A DNA stretch of 64,000 bases from Mycobacterium kyorinense (GTDB lineage: Bacteria > Actinomycetota > Actinomycetes > Mycobacteriales > Mycobacteriaceae). The notes under the pieces were generated by a model. That model had not been told where the DNA came from, made no database searches, and was given only the letters and a program-made list of their open reading frames with translations. The stretch is taken from the NCBI RefSeq assembly GCF_002101735.1, contig NZ_LQPE01000153.1, positions 1 to 64,000 on the forward strand. Direction: 5' to 3'. This document shows, one piece after another, positions 1 through 8,977 of the stretch; position 1 is the first letter of the stretch; each line of letters opens with the position of its first letter. Both the position numbers and the translations under genes were made by a program.

Positions 1-1300
1 GGGGGTGGCCGTGGTCGAGGTGGGGTGGGGGTATCCATTCGGTCTGGCCCTTGGAGTTTTTGCGGGTGGTCCAGCCTTCTTCGGCGAGCGGGTGATGCCC
101 GCCGCAGCCGAAGGTGAGGTCGTTGACGTCGGTGGTGCGGCAGGTGGCGTAGGGGGTGCAGTGGTGGGCTTCGCAGTGGTAGCCGGGCACCGGGCAATTG
201 GGGAAGCTGCAGCCGCGGTCCTTGGCGTACAACACAATCCGCTGCGCGGGCGAGGCGAGGCGTTTGGTGTGGTAGAGCGCCAGCGCTTTGCCGTGGTCGA
301 AAATGGCCAAGTAGTGGTGCGCGTGGGAGGCCAGCCGGATCACATCCGACATGGGCAGCAGCGTGCCGCCGCCGGTGAGCCCGTGTCCGGTGCCGGCTTC
401 GAGCTCGGCCAGGGTGGTGGTGACGATGATGCTGGCCGGCAACCCGTTGTGCTGACCCAGCTTTCCCGACGCCAGCAGTGCGCGCAGCCCGGCCAGCAGC
501 CCGTCGTGCTGGCGCTGATGGGTTCCACGAGAGTCCTGCTGGGCCGCCTCCTCGGGGGCCGGCCCGTCGAGGACCGCGGCCACATCCTCGGGGTTGCACA
601 TGCCCGGGGCAGCGAGTTTGGCCCACACCGCCTCGATGGTGGCGCGCAGCTCCGGGGTCACCCAGCCGCTCAGTGGTGACATGCCGTCGTGTTGCTGGCG
701 GCCCAGCGTTAGCCCGCGCCGGCGGGCCCGCTCGTCGTCGGTGAAATCGCCGTCGGGGTTCAGGCAGTCAGTGAGCCGGGCGGCCAGCTTGGCCAGGTCG
801 TCGGGGCGATGCTCGCCGGCCAGCCCGGCCAGATGCGCCTCGGCGTGCTCGCGGGTCTCGGCGTCAACAAAGCCCGGCAGGTGCGCAAAGAAGCTGCGGA
901 TCACCGCCACGTGACCCGCGCCGATCTGGCCGGCGCGTTGGGCGGCGGCGGTGGCGGGCAATACCGGCTCCAACGGTTCGCCGGTGATGGCGCGGCGTGG
1001 CCCGAGGTCTTCGGCGTCGTGGATGCGCCGGGAGGCCTCGGCCGGGGTGATGCGCAGCCGCTCGGCCAGCGCAAAGCGCAGCGTGCCGCCCAACTCGGCC
1101 TCGTCGGCTTGTTCAGTGAGCTGGTTGACCAGCGGATGCTCCACGGCCGGCAGCTGGCGGCGCAGCATCTCACAGCACTCCAACATGGCCAGGCATTCCG
1201 GCGTGGTCAACACATCGAACGACAGATCCAGAGCGTGCTTCATGGCAGCCATGAGCGCGTCGAACGCCTCGACGATCTCCTCCCGGCAACTCGACCACAT
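1..1300 (-). CDS. DUF222 / HNH endonuclease-domain protein (13E12-type), 3' end cut by window edge
   Basis: The minus-strand frame stays open from an ATG at 1300 to the window edge, giving at least 433 residues; the stop lies outside. The N-terminal two thirds is the helical DUF222 region. Near the visible end is an HNH nuclease core, with Cys pairs in CSFPNC, then YHCEAHH and GCGGHHPL. This domain pair defines the mycobacterial 13E12 family, generally regarded as mobile or repeat-associated nuclease-like proteins; no activity is shown here. In-frame stops lie directly upstream of the chosen start. A TAACAT hexamer 6 nt before the ATG suggests a leaderless mRNA, and a LexA-like box overlaps the start. 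Compare the frameshifted relative at 14944-16229. Confidence 0.85.
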   Translation of the reverse strand, partial: MWSSCREEIVEAFDALMAAMKHALDLSFDVLTTPECLAMLECCEMLRRQLPAVEHPLVNQLTEQADEAELGGTLRFALAERLRITPAEASRRIHDAEDLGPRRAITGEPLEPVLPATAAAQRAGQIGAGHVAVIRSFFAHLPGFVDAETREHAEAHLAGLAGEHRPDDLAKLAARLTDCLNPDGDFTDDERARRRGLTLGRQQHDGMSPLSGWVTPELRATIEAVWAKLAAPGMCNPEDVAAVLDGPAPEEAAQQDSRGTHQRQHDGLLAGLRALLASGKLGQHNGLPASIIVTTTLAELEAGTGHGLTGGGTLLPMSDVIRLASHAHHYLAIFDHGKALALYHTKRLASPAQRIVLYAKDRGCSFPNCPVPGYHCEAHHCTPYATCRTTDVNDLTFGCGGHHPLAEEGWTTRKNSKGQTEWIPPPHLDHGHP

Positions 1301-1306
1301 GTTCGA
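1291..1306. promoter_or_regulatory. Candidate LexA (SOS) box over the DUF222/HNH start codon
   Basis: The sequence TCGACCACATGTTCGA matches the mycobacterial SOS box TCGAAC-N4-GTTCGA with one mismatch. It covers the ATG at 1298-1300 and sits beside a TAACAT -10-like hexamer (1307-1312, minus strand), where a repressor would block transcription. M. tuberculosis 13E12 genes are known members of the LexA regulon. Confidence 0.7.
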
Positions 1307-1482
1307 ATGTTATCACGTTTGTCGGACAAGCACCACCATTACCCACAAGCAAAACTAAAGTGACGCAGGTGATCACAGTGGCTGAAGGTGACGCAACGCC
1401 GCCCTCTGCTTGGCCCCGCTACAGTTCCATCTTGAGAGTCAGCAAACAGAACGTCGCCCGGCGCGACGCCAGCGCCACGCTG

Positions 1483-2343
1483 TCACCCGTCGAGCGCCAG
1501 GTCCTTGCGGAAGCGTCGCATGCCGTCGACCTTCTCGGCCAGAGTCGCGTCCGGGCCGGCGTAGAACATCCACGGCATCGTGAGGATGCCGGTGATGCCG
1601 GCATCCTCGGCCCGCTGATAATCGGCGACAGTAAGGGCATCCGTCAAAGGTGTCAGAATGGTGAAATCGTCCATGTCCAAACCCTTTTCGGCCCGCAGCG
1701 CACGGAGCCGACCGGCCACCTCGATCGCGCGGTCGGTGCGGATCAGGTCGCCGATCCAGCCGTCGTGGCGAGCGGCGCGGCGCAACGCCGTGTCGCTGAG
1801 CCCGCCGACGTAAACCGGTATCCGCGGCGGCGTCGGCTCCATCTCCAATCGCGGGGTCCGGTAGAACCGGCCGTCGAACTCGGTCCAGCCCGGGCGCCAC
1901 AACGCAGCGAGAAGCTGGAGCATCTCGTCGGTGCGTTTACCCCGGTCCTCGAACCGTTGCTCCATCAGCGCGAATTCGTCGGCGCACCAGCCCACCCCCA
2001 CACCGAGCTCCACCCGGCCATCGGCCAGGCAGGCCGCGGTTCCGATGGCCTTGGCCGCCGAATACGGATTGCGCATCGCCGGGACGTAGACGGTGGTGAC
2101 GAACCGCAGCCGGGTGGTGACTTGAGTGAGCGCACCGACCAGCACCCATGGGTCCGGCCAGTCGGTGAACGGCGGCCAGCGCCGCTGCCCGTCCTTGGTG
2201 TACGGGTAGGGCGTGCTCAGCGTCTCCAGGTTGACGACGTGATCGGGAATCCCAATCCCGTCGTAGCCCAGTTCGTCGGCGGCCCTGGCGATTTCGACGA
2301 TCTCGCGGGTCTTCAAAAACCCGCTGCTGATGTAGAACTTCAT
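1483..2343 (-). CDS. LLM-class (F420-dependent type) oxidoreductase
   Basis: A 286-residue luciferase-like TIM-barrel protein. Family signatures seen are an N-terminal strand followed by EIARAADELGYDGIGIPDH, a mid-protein GRVELGVGVGW segment with the acidic residues after it, and a PVYVGGLSDTALRRAARHDGW block. In mycobacteria most members use coenzyme F420 rather than FMN; substrate unknown. The start overlaps the upstream thioesterase stop by 4 bp (ATGA), so the two are probably translated together. The pairing suggests a small catabolic or detoxification unit, but nothing in the sequence names the substrate. Confidence 0.85.
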   Translation of the reverse strand: MKFYISSGFLKTREIVEIARAADELGYDGIGIPDHVVNLETLSTPYPYTKDGQRRWPPFTDWPDPWVLVGALTQVTTRLRFVTTVYVPAMRNPYSAAKAIGTAACLADGRVELGVGVGWCADEFALMEQRFEDRGKRTDEMLQLLAALWRPGWTEFDGRFYRTPRLEMEPTPPRIPVYVGGLSDTALRRAARHDGWIGDLIRTDRAIEVAGRLRALRAEKGLDMDDFTILTPLTDALTVADYQRAEDAGITGILTMPWMFYAGPDATLAEKVDGMRRFRKDLALDG

Positions 2344-2966
2344 CCGGCATCACGCGCCCATGCCGGCTGCACGAAGATCCCCTCCGCCTCGGCGGTAATT
2401 CCCTCAGCATCCGAAATATAGCCGCGCACAAACGTTTTAACGCTTTCGGAGCGCTCGATCGCGGCTTCGGCGCGCAGCTGGCCCAGCGGAGTGCCGCGCA
2501 GGTACTTCACGGTGATGGTCCCGGTGAACAGCGGCTTGGTCAGGCCCTCGCTGGCCGCCTCCCCCAGGACATGGTCGAGCACCAGCGCGCAGACTCCGCC
2601 GTGCACCAGCCCCGGCGGACCCTCGTAGGCCGCGCCCAGGCTGAATTCGCTCCAGCAGCGCCCGCCCTCGTGGTGAATGCTCAGCGGCGGGGAGATCGGG
2701 TTGCGCAGACCGACCACGGCGTTACCCCACGCCAGCGGGCGCCCGTCCACGGCGTAGCGCACAGCGGGCGGCTCGTCGACCCGGCGGCTGCGCAGCTGCT
2801 CGGTCACCGCCCGGATCGCGGCATGCGCGGAACGGATGGTGTCCTCGTCGGCGTCGGTCCGGATGGTGGCGTCGATGAGCTCGCGCACGGCGTCGGTCAG
2901 CGGGCCGTACAGCGCGGCCAGCCGGTCATGCTCGTCGGCGCCCATGACCTCGTACGTGATATTCAA
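2340..2966 (-). CDS. PaaI-like hotdog-fold thioesterase
   Basis: 208 residues. The C-terminal half carries the hotdog thioesterase pattern, with the PGLVHGGVCALVLDHVLGEA segment (helix and catalytic region) followed by TGTITVKYLRGTPLG strands. The N-terminal 80 residues are helical and charged, as in a subgroup of actinobacterial thioesterases. It probably hydrolyses acyl-CoA thioesters. It is the upstream member of a two-gene unit with the LLM oxidoreductase (4 bp overlap) and starts 13 bp after the glnE stop, so it may also be read from the glnE transcript. Confidence 0.8.
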   Translation of the reverse strand: MNITYEVMGADEHDRLAALYGPLTDAVRELIDATIRTDADEDTIRSAHAAIRAVTEQLRSRRVDEPPAVRYAVDGRPLAWGNAVVGLRNPISPPLSIHHEGGRCWSEFSLGAAYEGPPGLVHGGVCALVLDHVLGEAASEGLTKPLFTGTITVKYLRGTPLGQLRAEAAIERSESVKTFVRGYISDAEGITAEAEGIFVQPAWARDAG

Positions 2967-2979
2967 CCGCGCCTGCTCC

Positions 2980-5946
2980 TCAATCTCCGAAAACCTTGCG
3001 CACCACTGCTTTTGCGCGACGCGTCACCCGCAGATAGTTGTCCAGGAACTCGCCGCCGTCGCCTTTGTCCCAACCAGCGGCGACCGCGACCGCGTTGAGC
3101 TGACGGCCTGGCCCCGGCAGCTGGTCGGTCGGCTTGCCGCGCACCAGCACCAGCGCGTTGCGGGCCCGGGTCGCGGTCAGCCAGGCCTGCCGGAGCAGCT
3201 CCACTTCGTCGGCAGGGATCAGTTCGGCCGCGGCGATCGCGTCCAAGCTTTCCAGCGTCGAGGTGTTGTGCAGCGCGGGAATCGCGTGGGCATGCCGCAG
3301 CTGCAGCAGCTGCACGGTCCATTCGATGTCGGCCAATCCGCCGCGTCCCAGCTTGGTGTGGGTGTTGGGATCGGCGCCGCGCGGCAGCCGCTCCGCGTCG
3401 ACGCGGGCCTTCATCCGCCGGATTTCGCGCACCGCCTCGGCCGACACTCCCCCTTCCGGGTAACGGGTTTTGTCGGCCATCAGCAGGAAACGCTGGCCCA
3501 GTTCGGCGTCGCCGGCCACCGCGTGCGCACGCAGCAGCGCCTGCACCTCCCACGGCTGCGCCCACTGCTCGTAATAGGCGGCATACGACGCCAGCGTGCG
3601 GACCAGCGGGCCGTTGCGTCCTTCCGGGCGCAGATTGGCGTCGACCTCCAGCGGCGGGTCGGCGCTCGGGGTGCCCAGCAGCGCCCGGACCCCTTCGGCG
3701 ACCGATACGGACCAGCGCACCGCGGTGGAGTCCTCGACGCCCGGGGCCGGATCGCAGACGAACATCACGTCGGCGTCGGAGCCGTAGCCCAGTTCGCGGC
3801 CGCCGAGCCGACCCATCCCGATCACCGCGATGATGGCCGGGGGCCGGCCATCCCCCGGAGTGTTCGCGCGGATCACCGCGTCCAGCGCGGCCTGCAGCAC
3901 CGCCACCCACACCGAGGTGAGCGCAGCGCACACGTCGGTCACCTCGAGCATGCCGAGCAGGTCCGCGGAGGCGACGCGGGCCAGCTCACGCCGGCGCAGG
4001 CTGCGTGCGGCGGCGATGGCCCGGATCGGGTCGGCGTGCCGGCCCGCCGAGGCCACCAGCGCGCCGGCGACCGCGTCGGGATCGGTTTCCAGCAGTTTCG
4101 GTCCCGCCGGTCCGTCGCCGTAGGACTGAATGACCTCCGGCGCGCGCATCAGCAGATCCGGCACATAGGCGGACGTGCCCAGCACACGCATCAGCCGCTT
4201 GGCCACCGCGCTGCTATCCCGCAGCGTGGACAGATACCAGCGCTGCGGGGCCATCGCCTCCGACAGCCGGCGGTAGGACAGCAGCCCCCCGTCGGGGTCC
4301 GGTGCGTCCGACAGCCAGTCCAGCAACTTGGGCAGCAGCACCGACTGCACCCGGCCGCGACGCCCGCTCTGGTTGATCAACGCGGACAAATGGGTCAGCG
4401 CGTTCTGCGGCGCGTCATAGCCGAGCGCGGCCAGCTGACGTTCGGCGGCTTCGGGTGTCATGCCGTGGGCGAACTCCAGGCCCGCCGGGCTGACCGATTC
4501 CAGTAGCGGCTGATAGAACAGCTTGGCGTGCAGCCGTGACACTCGCACGTTGTGGCGCTTGAGTTCTTCGCGCAGCACGCCCAGCGCGTCGCGGCGCCCG
4601 TCGGGCAGGATGTGGGCCGCGCGGGCCAGCCAGCGCAGCGCCTCGTCGTCGTCGAGGGCCGGCAGCATGTGGGTGCGCTTGAGCCGCTGCAGCTGCAGCC
4701 GGTGTTCCAGCAGCCGAAGAAACTCGTACGAGGCGGTCAGATTCGCCGCGTCGTCGCGACCGACATAACCGCCCCGTCCCAGCGCGGCCAGCGCATCCAC
4801 CGTCGAGGCAACGTGCAGCGACTCGTCGTTGCGGCCGTGCACCAGCTGCAGCAGCTGCACGGCGAACTCCACGTCGCGCAGGCCGCCGCTGCCGAGTTTG
4901 ATCTCGCGGCTGCGCACGTCGGCCGGTACCAGCTGCTCGACCCGCCGCCGCATCGCCTGCACCTCGTCGACGAAATCCTCACGCTCGCAAGCGGTCCACA
5001 CCATCGGCGTCAACGCGGCGACGTAGCGCTGCCCCAATTCCGGGTCACCGGCGGCGGGCCGGGCCTTGAGCAGGGCCTGGAACTCCCACGTCTTGGCCCA
5101 ACGCTGGTAGTAGGCGACGTGCGAGTCGAGCGTGCGGACCAGCTCGCCGTGCCGGCCCTCCGGGCGCAGGTTGGCGTCCACCTCGAAGAAGGCCTCCGAC
5201 GCCACCCGCATCATCTCGCCGGCAACCCGGGTGCTCACCGCCTCGGCGCGCTCGGCAACAAAGATCACGTCGACGTCGCTTACGTAGTTCAGTTCGCGCG
5301 CACCGCATTTGCCCATCGCGATGACCGCCAGCCGCGGCGGCGTGTCGTCGCCGCAGACCGTCCGCTCGGCGACGGACAGCGCCGCAGCCAACGCAGCGTC
5401 GGCTAGGTCGGCCAAATGGGCGCCGACGGCGGTGAACGGCAACACCGGCTCGTCCTCGACGGCCGACGCCAGGTCGAGGGCGGCCAGCACCAGCAGCCGG
5501 TCGCGGTACAGCGTGCGCAGCTGGTCGATCGTTGCGCCGCTTGACGTTTCGAGGAAGGTTTGGCGTAGCTCCTCCGCTGACGGCAGCGTGACGTCGCCCT
5601 GCAGCAGACGCCAGGACTGCGGGTGGGCCACCAGGTGGTCCCCCAACGCCAGCGACGAACCCAGCACACCCAGCAGCCGGCCCCGCAACCCGCGATCGGT
5701 CAGCAGCGCGGTGTTGAGTTCATCCCATCCGTCGCCGAGCGCCTCGGCCAGCCGGATGATCGCGCCCAGGGCGGCGTCGGCATCCGGTGCGCGCGACAGC
5801 GACCACAGCAAGTCGATGTGGTCTTGATCCTCTTCGAGGTCCCAGCCCAGTTGCGCCAGGTTGGCGCTCGCGCGCGGGTCGACCAACCCGAGCCGGCCGA
5901 CGCTGGGCAATTTCGGGCGCTGCGTGGCGGGTTGGCTCACGACCAC
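2980..5946 (-). CDS. glnE: Bifunctional glutamine synthetase adenylyltransferase/adenylyl-removing enzyme
   Basis: 988 residues, full length for GlnE, starting at GTG. It attaches AMP to and removes it from glutamine synthetase, tuning nitrogen assimilation. Two nucleotidyltransferase domains are visible: an N-terminal one with MGKCGARELNYVSDVDVIF (about residues 212-230) and a C-terminal one with GMGRLGGRELGYGSDADVMF (about residues 715-735). Each is followed by a conserved ANLRPEGR segment and a helical GlnD-UR-like domain with KLGSGGLRD or KLGRGGLAD. The gene is essential in M. tuberculosis. It lies 69 bp downstream of glnA2 on the same strand. Confidence 0.97.
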   Translation of the reverse strand: MVVSQPATQRPKLPSVGRLGLVDPRASANLAQLGWDLEEDQDHIDLLWSLSRAPDADAALGAIIRLAEALGDGWDELNTALLTDRGLRGRLLGVLGSSLALGDHLVAHPQSWRLLQGDVTLPSAEELRQTFLETSSGATIDQLRTLYRDRLLVLAALDLASAVEDEPVLPFTAVGAHLADLADAALAAALSVAERTVCGDDTPPRLAVIAMGKCGARELNYVSDVDVIFVAERAEAVSTRVAGEMMRVASEAFFEVDANLRPEGRHGELVRTLDSHVAYYQRWAKTWEFQALLKARPAAGDPELGQRYVAALTPMVWTACEREDFVDEVQAMRRRVEQLVPADVRSREIKLGSGGLRDVEFAVQLLQLVHGRNDESLHVASTVDALAALGRGGYVGRDDAANLTASYEFLRLLEHRLQLQRLKRTHMLPALDDDEALRWLARAAHILPDGRRDALGVLREELKRHNVRVSRLHAKLFYQPLLESVSPAGLEFAHGMTPEAAERQLAALGYDAPQNALTHLSALINQSGRRGRVQSVLLPKLLDWLSDAPDPDGGLLSYRRLSEAMAPQRWYLSTLRDSSAVAKRLMRVLGTSAYVPDLLMRAPEVIQSYGDGPAGPKLLETDPDAVAGALVASAGRHADPIRAIAAARSLRRRELARVASADLLGMLEVTDVCAALTSVWVAVLQAALDAVIRANTPGDGRPPAIIAVIGMGRLGGRELGYGSDADVMFVCDPAPGVEDSTAVRWSVSVAEGVRALLGTPSADPPLEVDANLRPEGRNGPLVRTLASYAAYYEQWAQPWEVQALLRAHAVAGDAELGQRFLLMADKTRYPEGGVSAEAVREIRRMKARVDAERLPRGADPNTHTKLGRGGLADIEWTVQLLQLRHAHAIPALHNTSTLESLDAIAAAELIPADEVELLRQAWLTATRARNALVLVRGKPTDQLPGPGRQLNAVAVAAGWDKGDGGEFLDNYLRVTRRAKAVVRKVFGD

Positions 5947-6015
5947 GACGGTATCGCACGGCGCTGAGCCGACCGGCGCGAGCGGTTCGCGGCGATCGCC
6001 AGTCGCCGCCTGGGA

Positions 6016-7356
6016 CTACAGCGAGAGATACGTCCTGAGCTCGAACGGTGTGACGTGGCTGCGGTAGTTGGCCCACTCTCGCCGCTTGTTGCGCAGGAAG
6101 AAGTCGAATACGTGCTCCCCCAACGCTTCCGCGACCAGCTCGGAGCTCTCCATGGCACGCAGCGCGCTGTCCAGGCTGGACGGCAGCTCGCGGTAGCCCA
6201 TCGCGCGGCGCTCCTCGGCCGTGAGGTCCCAGACGTTGTCCTCGGCCTGCGGGCCCAGTGCGTAACCCTTTTCCACGCCGCGCAGCCCGGCGGCCAGCAG
6301 CACCGCAAAGGTCAGGTAGGGGTTGCACGCCGAGTCGGGGCTGCGCACCTCGATGCGCCGCGACGACGTCTTGTGCGGGCTGTACATCGGAATCCGCACC
6401 AGCGCCGAGCGGTTGGCCGCTCCCCAGGACGCGGCGGTGGGTGCCTCGCCGCCGTGCACCAGCCGTTTGTAGGAGTTGACCCATTGGTTGGTGACGGCGC
6501 TGATCTCGCTGGCGTGCTCGAGGATTCCGGCAATGAACGACTTCGCGACATCCGACAGCTGCAGCGGGTCGTCGGGGCTGTGGAAGGCGTTCACTTCACC
6601 TTCGAACAGGCTCATGTGGGTGTGCATCGCCGAGCCGGGGTACTGCCCGAACGGCTTGGGCATGAACGACGCCCGCACGCCCTCCTCCAGCGCGACTTCC
6701 TTGATCAGGTAGCGGAACGTCATCACGTTGTCGGCCATCGACAGCGCGTCGGCGAAGCGAAGGTCGATCTCCTGCTGACCCGGCGCGCCTTCGTGGTGGG
6801 TGAACTCCACCGAGATGCCCATGGATTCGAGCGCTTCGACGACGCGGCGACGGAAGTTCGACGCGGAGTCGTGGATGGCTTGGTCGAAGTAGCCGGCGTC
6901 GTCGGCCGGGACGGGCGGCCGCCCGTCGTCGGGGCCGGGTTGCAGCAGGAAGAACTCGATCTCGGGGTGCACGTAGCAGGAAAAGCCGAGCTCGTTGGCT
7001 TTGCCGAGCTGACGGCGCAGCACGTGGCGCGGGTCCGCCCACGACGGCGAGCCGTCGGGCATGGTGATGTCGCAGAACATCCGGGCCGAGTGGTGATGTC
7101 CGGTGCTGGTCGTCCAGGGCAACACCTGGAAGGTCGACGGGTCGGGATGAGCCACCATGTCGGCTTCCGAAACCCGGGCGAAGCCCTCGATCGAGGAACC
7201 GTCGAAGCCGATGCCCTCCTCGAAGGCGCCCTCGAGTTCGGCCGGAGCGATCGCGACCGACTTGAGGAAACCGAGCACGTCGGTGAACCACAGCCGGACG
7301 AATCGGATATCCCGTTCCTCCAGCGTGCGGAGCACAAATTCCTTCTGTCGATCCAT
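6016..7356 (-). CDS. glnA2: Type I glutamine synthetase-like protein GlnA2
   Basis: 446 residues from the chosen ATG, the same length as M. tuberculosis GlnA2; a start nine codons upstream is possible but would run into the preceding gene. GS signatures are the beta-grasp N-terminal domain with GFDGSSIEGF, ATP- and metal-site segments FMPKPFGQYPGSAMHTHMS and NSYKRLVHGGEAP, and RIEVRSPDSACNPYL. The C-terminal adenylylation loop is NLTAEERRAMGYRELP without the Tyr seen at the GlnA1 modification site. It ligates ammonia to glutamate or a related substrate; physiological role is less clear than for GlnA1. Confidence 0.95.
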   Translation of the reverse strand: MDRQKEFVLRTLEERDIRFVRLWFTDVLGFLKSVAIAPAELEGAFEEGIGFDGSSIEGFARVSEADMVAHPDPSTFQVLPWTTSTGHHHSARMFCDITMPDGSPSWADPRHVLRRQLGKANELGFSCYVHPEIEFFLLQPGPDDGRPPVPADDAGYFDQAIHDSASNFRRRVVEALESMGISVEFTHHEGAPGQQEIDLRFADALSMADNVMTFRYLIKEVALEEGVRASFMPKPFGQYPGSAMHTHMSLFEGEVNAFHSPDDPLQLSDVAKSFIAGILEHASEISAVTNQWVNSYKRLVHGGEAPTAASWGAANRSALVRIPMYSPHKTSSRRIEVRSPDSACNPYLTFAVLLAAGLRGVEKGYALGPQAEDNVWDLTAEERRAMGYRELPSSLDSALRAMESSELVAEALGEHVFDFFLRNKRREWANYRSHVTPFELRTYLSL

Positions 7357-7376
7357 GATGCGAAGCGTATCGCGTC

Positions 7377-8915
7377 TTAGCACTGCAGGCTGCCCGGAGA
7401 CACCCCGTCGACGAAATAACGCGCGACTGCGGTGTCCACGCAGCGGTTGCCGTTGAACACGGCGGTGTGCTGCGTGCCGTTATAGCTGATCAGCGGGATG
7501 CCGAGCTGGCGGGCCAGGTTGACCCCGGCCTGATACGGCGTCGCCGGGTCGTGGGTGGTGGACACGACGACGACCTTGCCCGGCGCGACGGGTGCGGCCG
7601 GATGCGGCGACGACGTCGCCGGCGCCGGCCACAGCGCGCACAGGTCCCGCGGCGCATACCCGGTGAACTGCCCGTACGACAGGAACGGCGCAACCTGGCG
7701 GATCCGGCGGTCGGCGTCCACCCAGGCGGCCGCGTCGGTCGGCGACGGCGCGTCGACGCAGCGAACAGCGTTGAACGCGTCCTGGGAGTTGTCGTAGTGG
7801 CCGTCGTCGTCGCGGCCGTTGTAGTCGTCGGCCAGCATCAACAGGTCACCGGGGTCGGTGCCGTGCTCCAGACCCAGCAACCCGCTGGTCAGGTATTTCC
7901 AGTGCTGCGGGACGTAGAGCGCGTTGATGGTGCCCGTGGTCGCGTCGGCGTAGCTCAGGCCACGCGGATCGGACGTCTTGGCCGGCTTGCTGACCAGCGG
8001 GTCGACCAGCTGGTGGTAGCGGGCGACCCACTTGGCCGGGTCGGTGCCCAGCGGGCAGCCCGGCGAGCGGGCGCAGTCGGCCGCGTAGTCGTTGAACGCG
8101 GTTTGGAAGCCGGCTTCCTGGTTGACGTTCTCGTCGATCGGGCCGACGGCGGGGTCGATGGCGCCGTCGAGCACCATCGAACGCACATGGTTGCCGAACC
8201 GTTCGACGTAGGTGGTGCCCAGCTCGGTGCCGTAGCTGAAGCCCAGGTAGCTGATCTGTTCCTCGCCCAGCGCCTGCCGGACCATATCCATGTCGCGCGC
8301 CACGGACTCGGTTCCGACGTTCCGCAGAAACGTCGCACCCATCCGGTCGGCGCAGTGCTGGGCCAACTGCCGGTAGATCTGCTCGATGTGGGCCACCCCG
8401 GCCGGGCTGTAGTCGACCATGGGTTCGCGGCGGTAGGCGTCGAATTCGGCGTCGGTGCGGCAGCGCAGCGGCGGGGTGGAATGGCCGACGCCGCGCGGGT
8501 CGAATCCCACCAGGTCGAAGCGGCGGGCGATCTCGCTGTCCGCCAGTGCCGCGCCCATGCCGGCCACGGTGTCGACCGCCGACGCTCCCGGACCGCCCGG
8601 ATTGACCAACAGCGACCCGATCCGGGGGCCGCTTGCCGGGATCCGAATCACGGCGAGCTGAACCTGCGCGCCGCCTGGCGCGCTGTAGTCGACCGGAACC
8701 GCGACGGTGGTGCAACGCGCGGTGGGGATGTCGCTGTTGTCGTCGACGAATTGGCTGCAGCTGCCCCAGGTCGCCGCCGCGGGCCGGGGCGCCGGTCCGG
8801 TGTCGGGTTCGGGAGTGGCGTGCACCGGCGCGACCGCCACCGTCTGCAGCAAGGCGAACGAAAACAGCGCAGAGCTCAGCCGTCTCATGCGCCACATGGC
8901 CAGCCATCGTCGCAT
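7377..8915 (-). CDS. Secreted alpha/beta-hydrolase (TAP-like) serine peptidase, Rv2223c-type
   Basis: 512 residues. The N-terminus has arginines, a hydrophobic core and an AHA-like cleavage region near VHATPEP, i.e. a Sec signal peptide; no lipobox. Translation could also begin at a second ATG nine codons in (8888). The catalytic triad fits the tripeptidyl aminopeptidase family: nucleophile Ser in GFSYGTELG, Asp in STTHDPATPY and His in GTQHTAVF. Multiple Cys residues suggest disulfides after export. It is the tandem paralogue of the next gene; both keep their catalytic residues. Substrate unknown. Confidence 0.88.
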   Translation of the reverse strand: MRRWLAMWRMRRLSSALFSFALLQTVAVAPVHATPEPDTGPAPRPAAATWGSCSQFVDDNSDIPTARCTTVAVPVDYSAPGGAQVQLAVIRIPASGPRIGSLLVNPGGPGASAVDTVAGMGAALADSEIARRFDLVGFDPRGVGHSTPPLRCRTDAEFDAYRREPMVDYSPAGVAHIEQIYRQLAQHCADRMGATFLRNVGTESVARDMDMVRQALGEEQISYLGFSYGTELGTTYVERFGNHVRSMVLDGAIDPAVGPIDENVNQEAGFQTAFNDYAADCARSPGCPLGTDPAKWVARYHQLVDPLVSKPAKTSDPRGLSYADATTGTINALYVPQHWKYLTSGLLGLEHGTDPGDLLMLADDYNGRDDDGHYDNSQDAFNAVRCVDAPSPTDAAAWVDADRRIRQVAPFLSYGQFTGYAPRDLCALWPAPATSSPHPAAPVAPGKVVVVSTTHDPATPYQAGVNLARQLGIPLISYNGTQHTAVFNGNRCVDTAVARYFVDGVSPGSLQC

Positions 8916-8977
8916 GCCCCGGTCACGCGCAGTGCGGCGGTAAGGTCACGCCTTGGTCTCGTTAGTCGCACGCTCCC

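Noticed and set aside
2836..4506. A 556-codon plus-strand frame inside glnE
   Set aside because: Antisense shadow of glnE; low-complexity Arg/Gln/His protein with no recognisable family.
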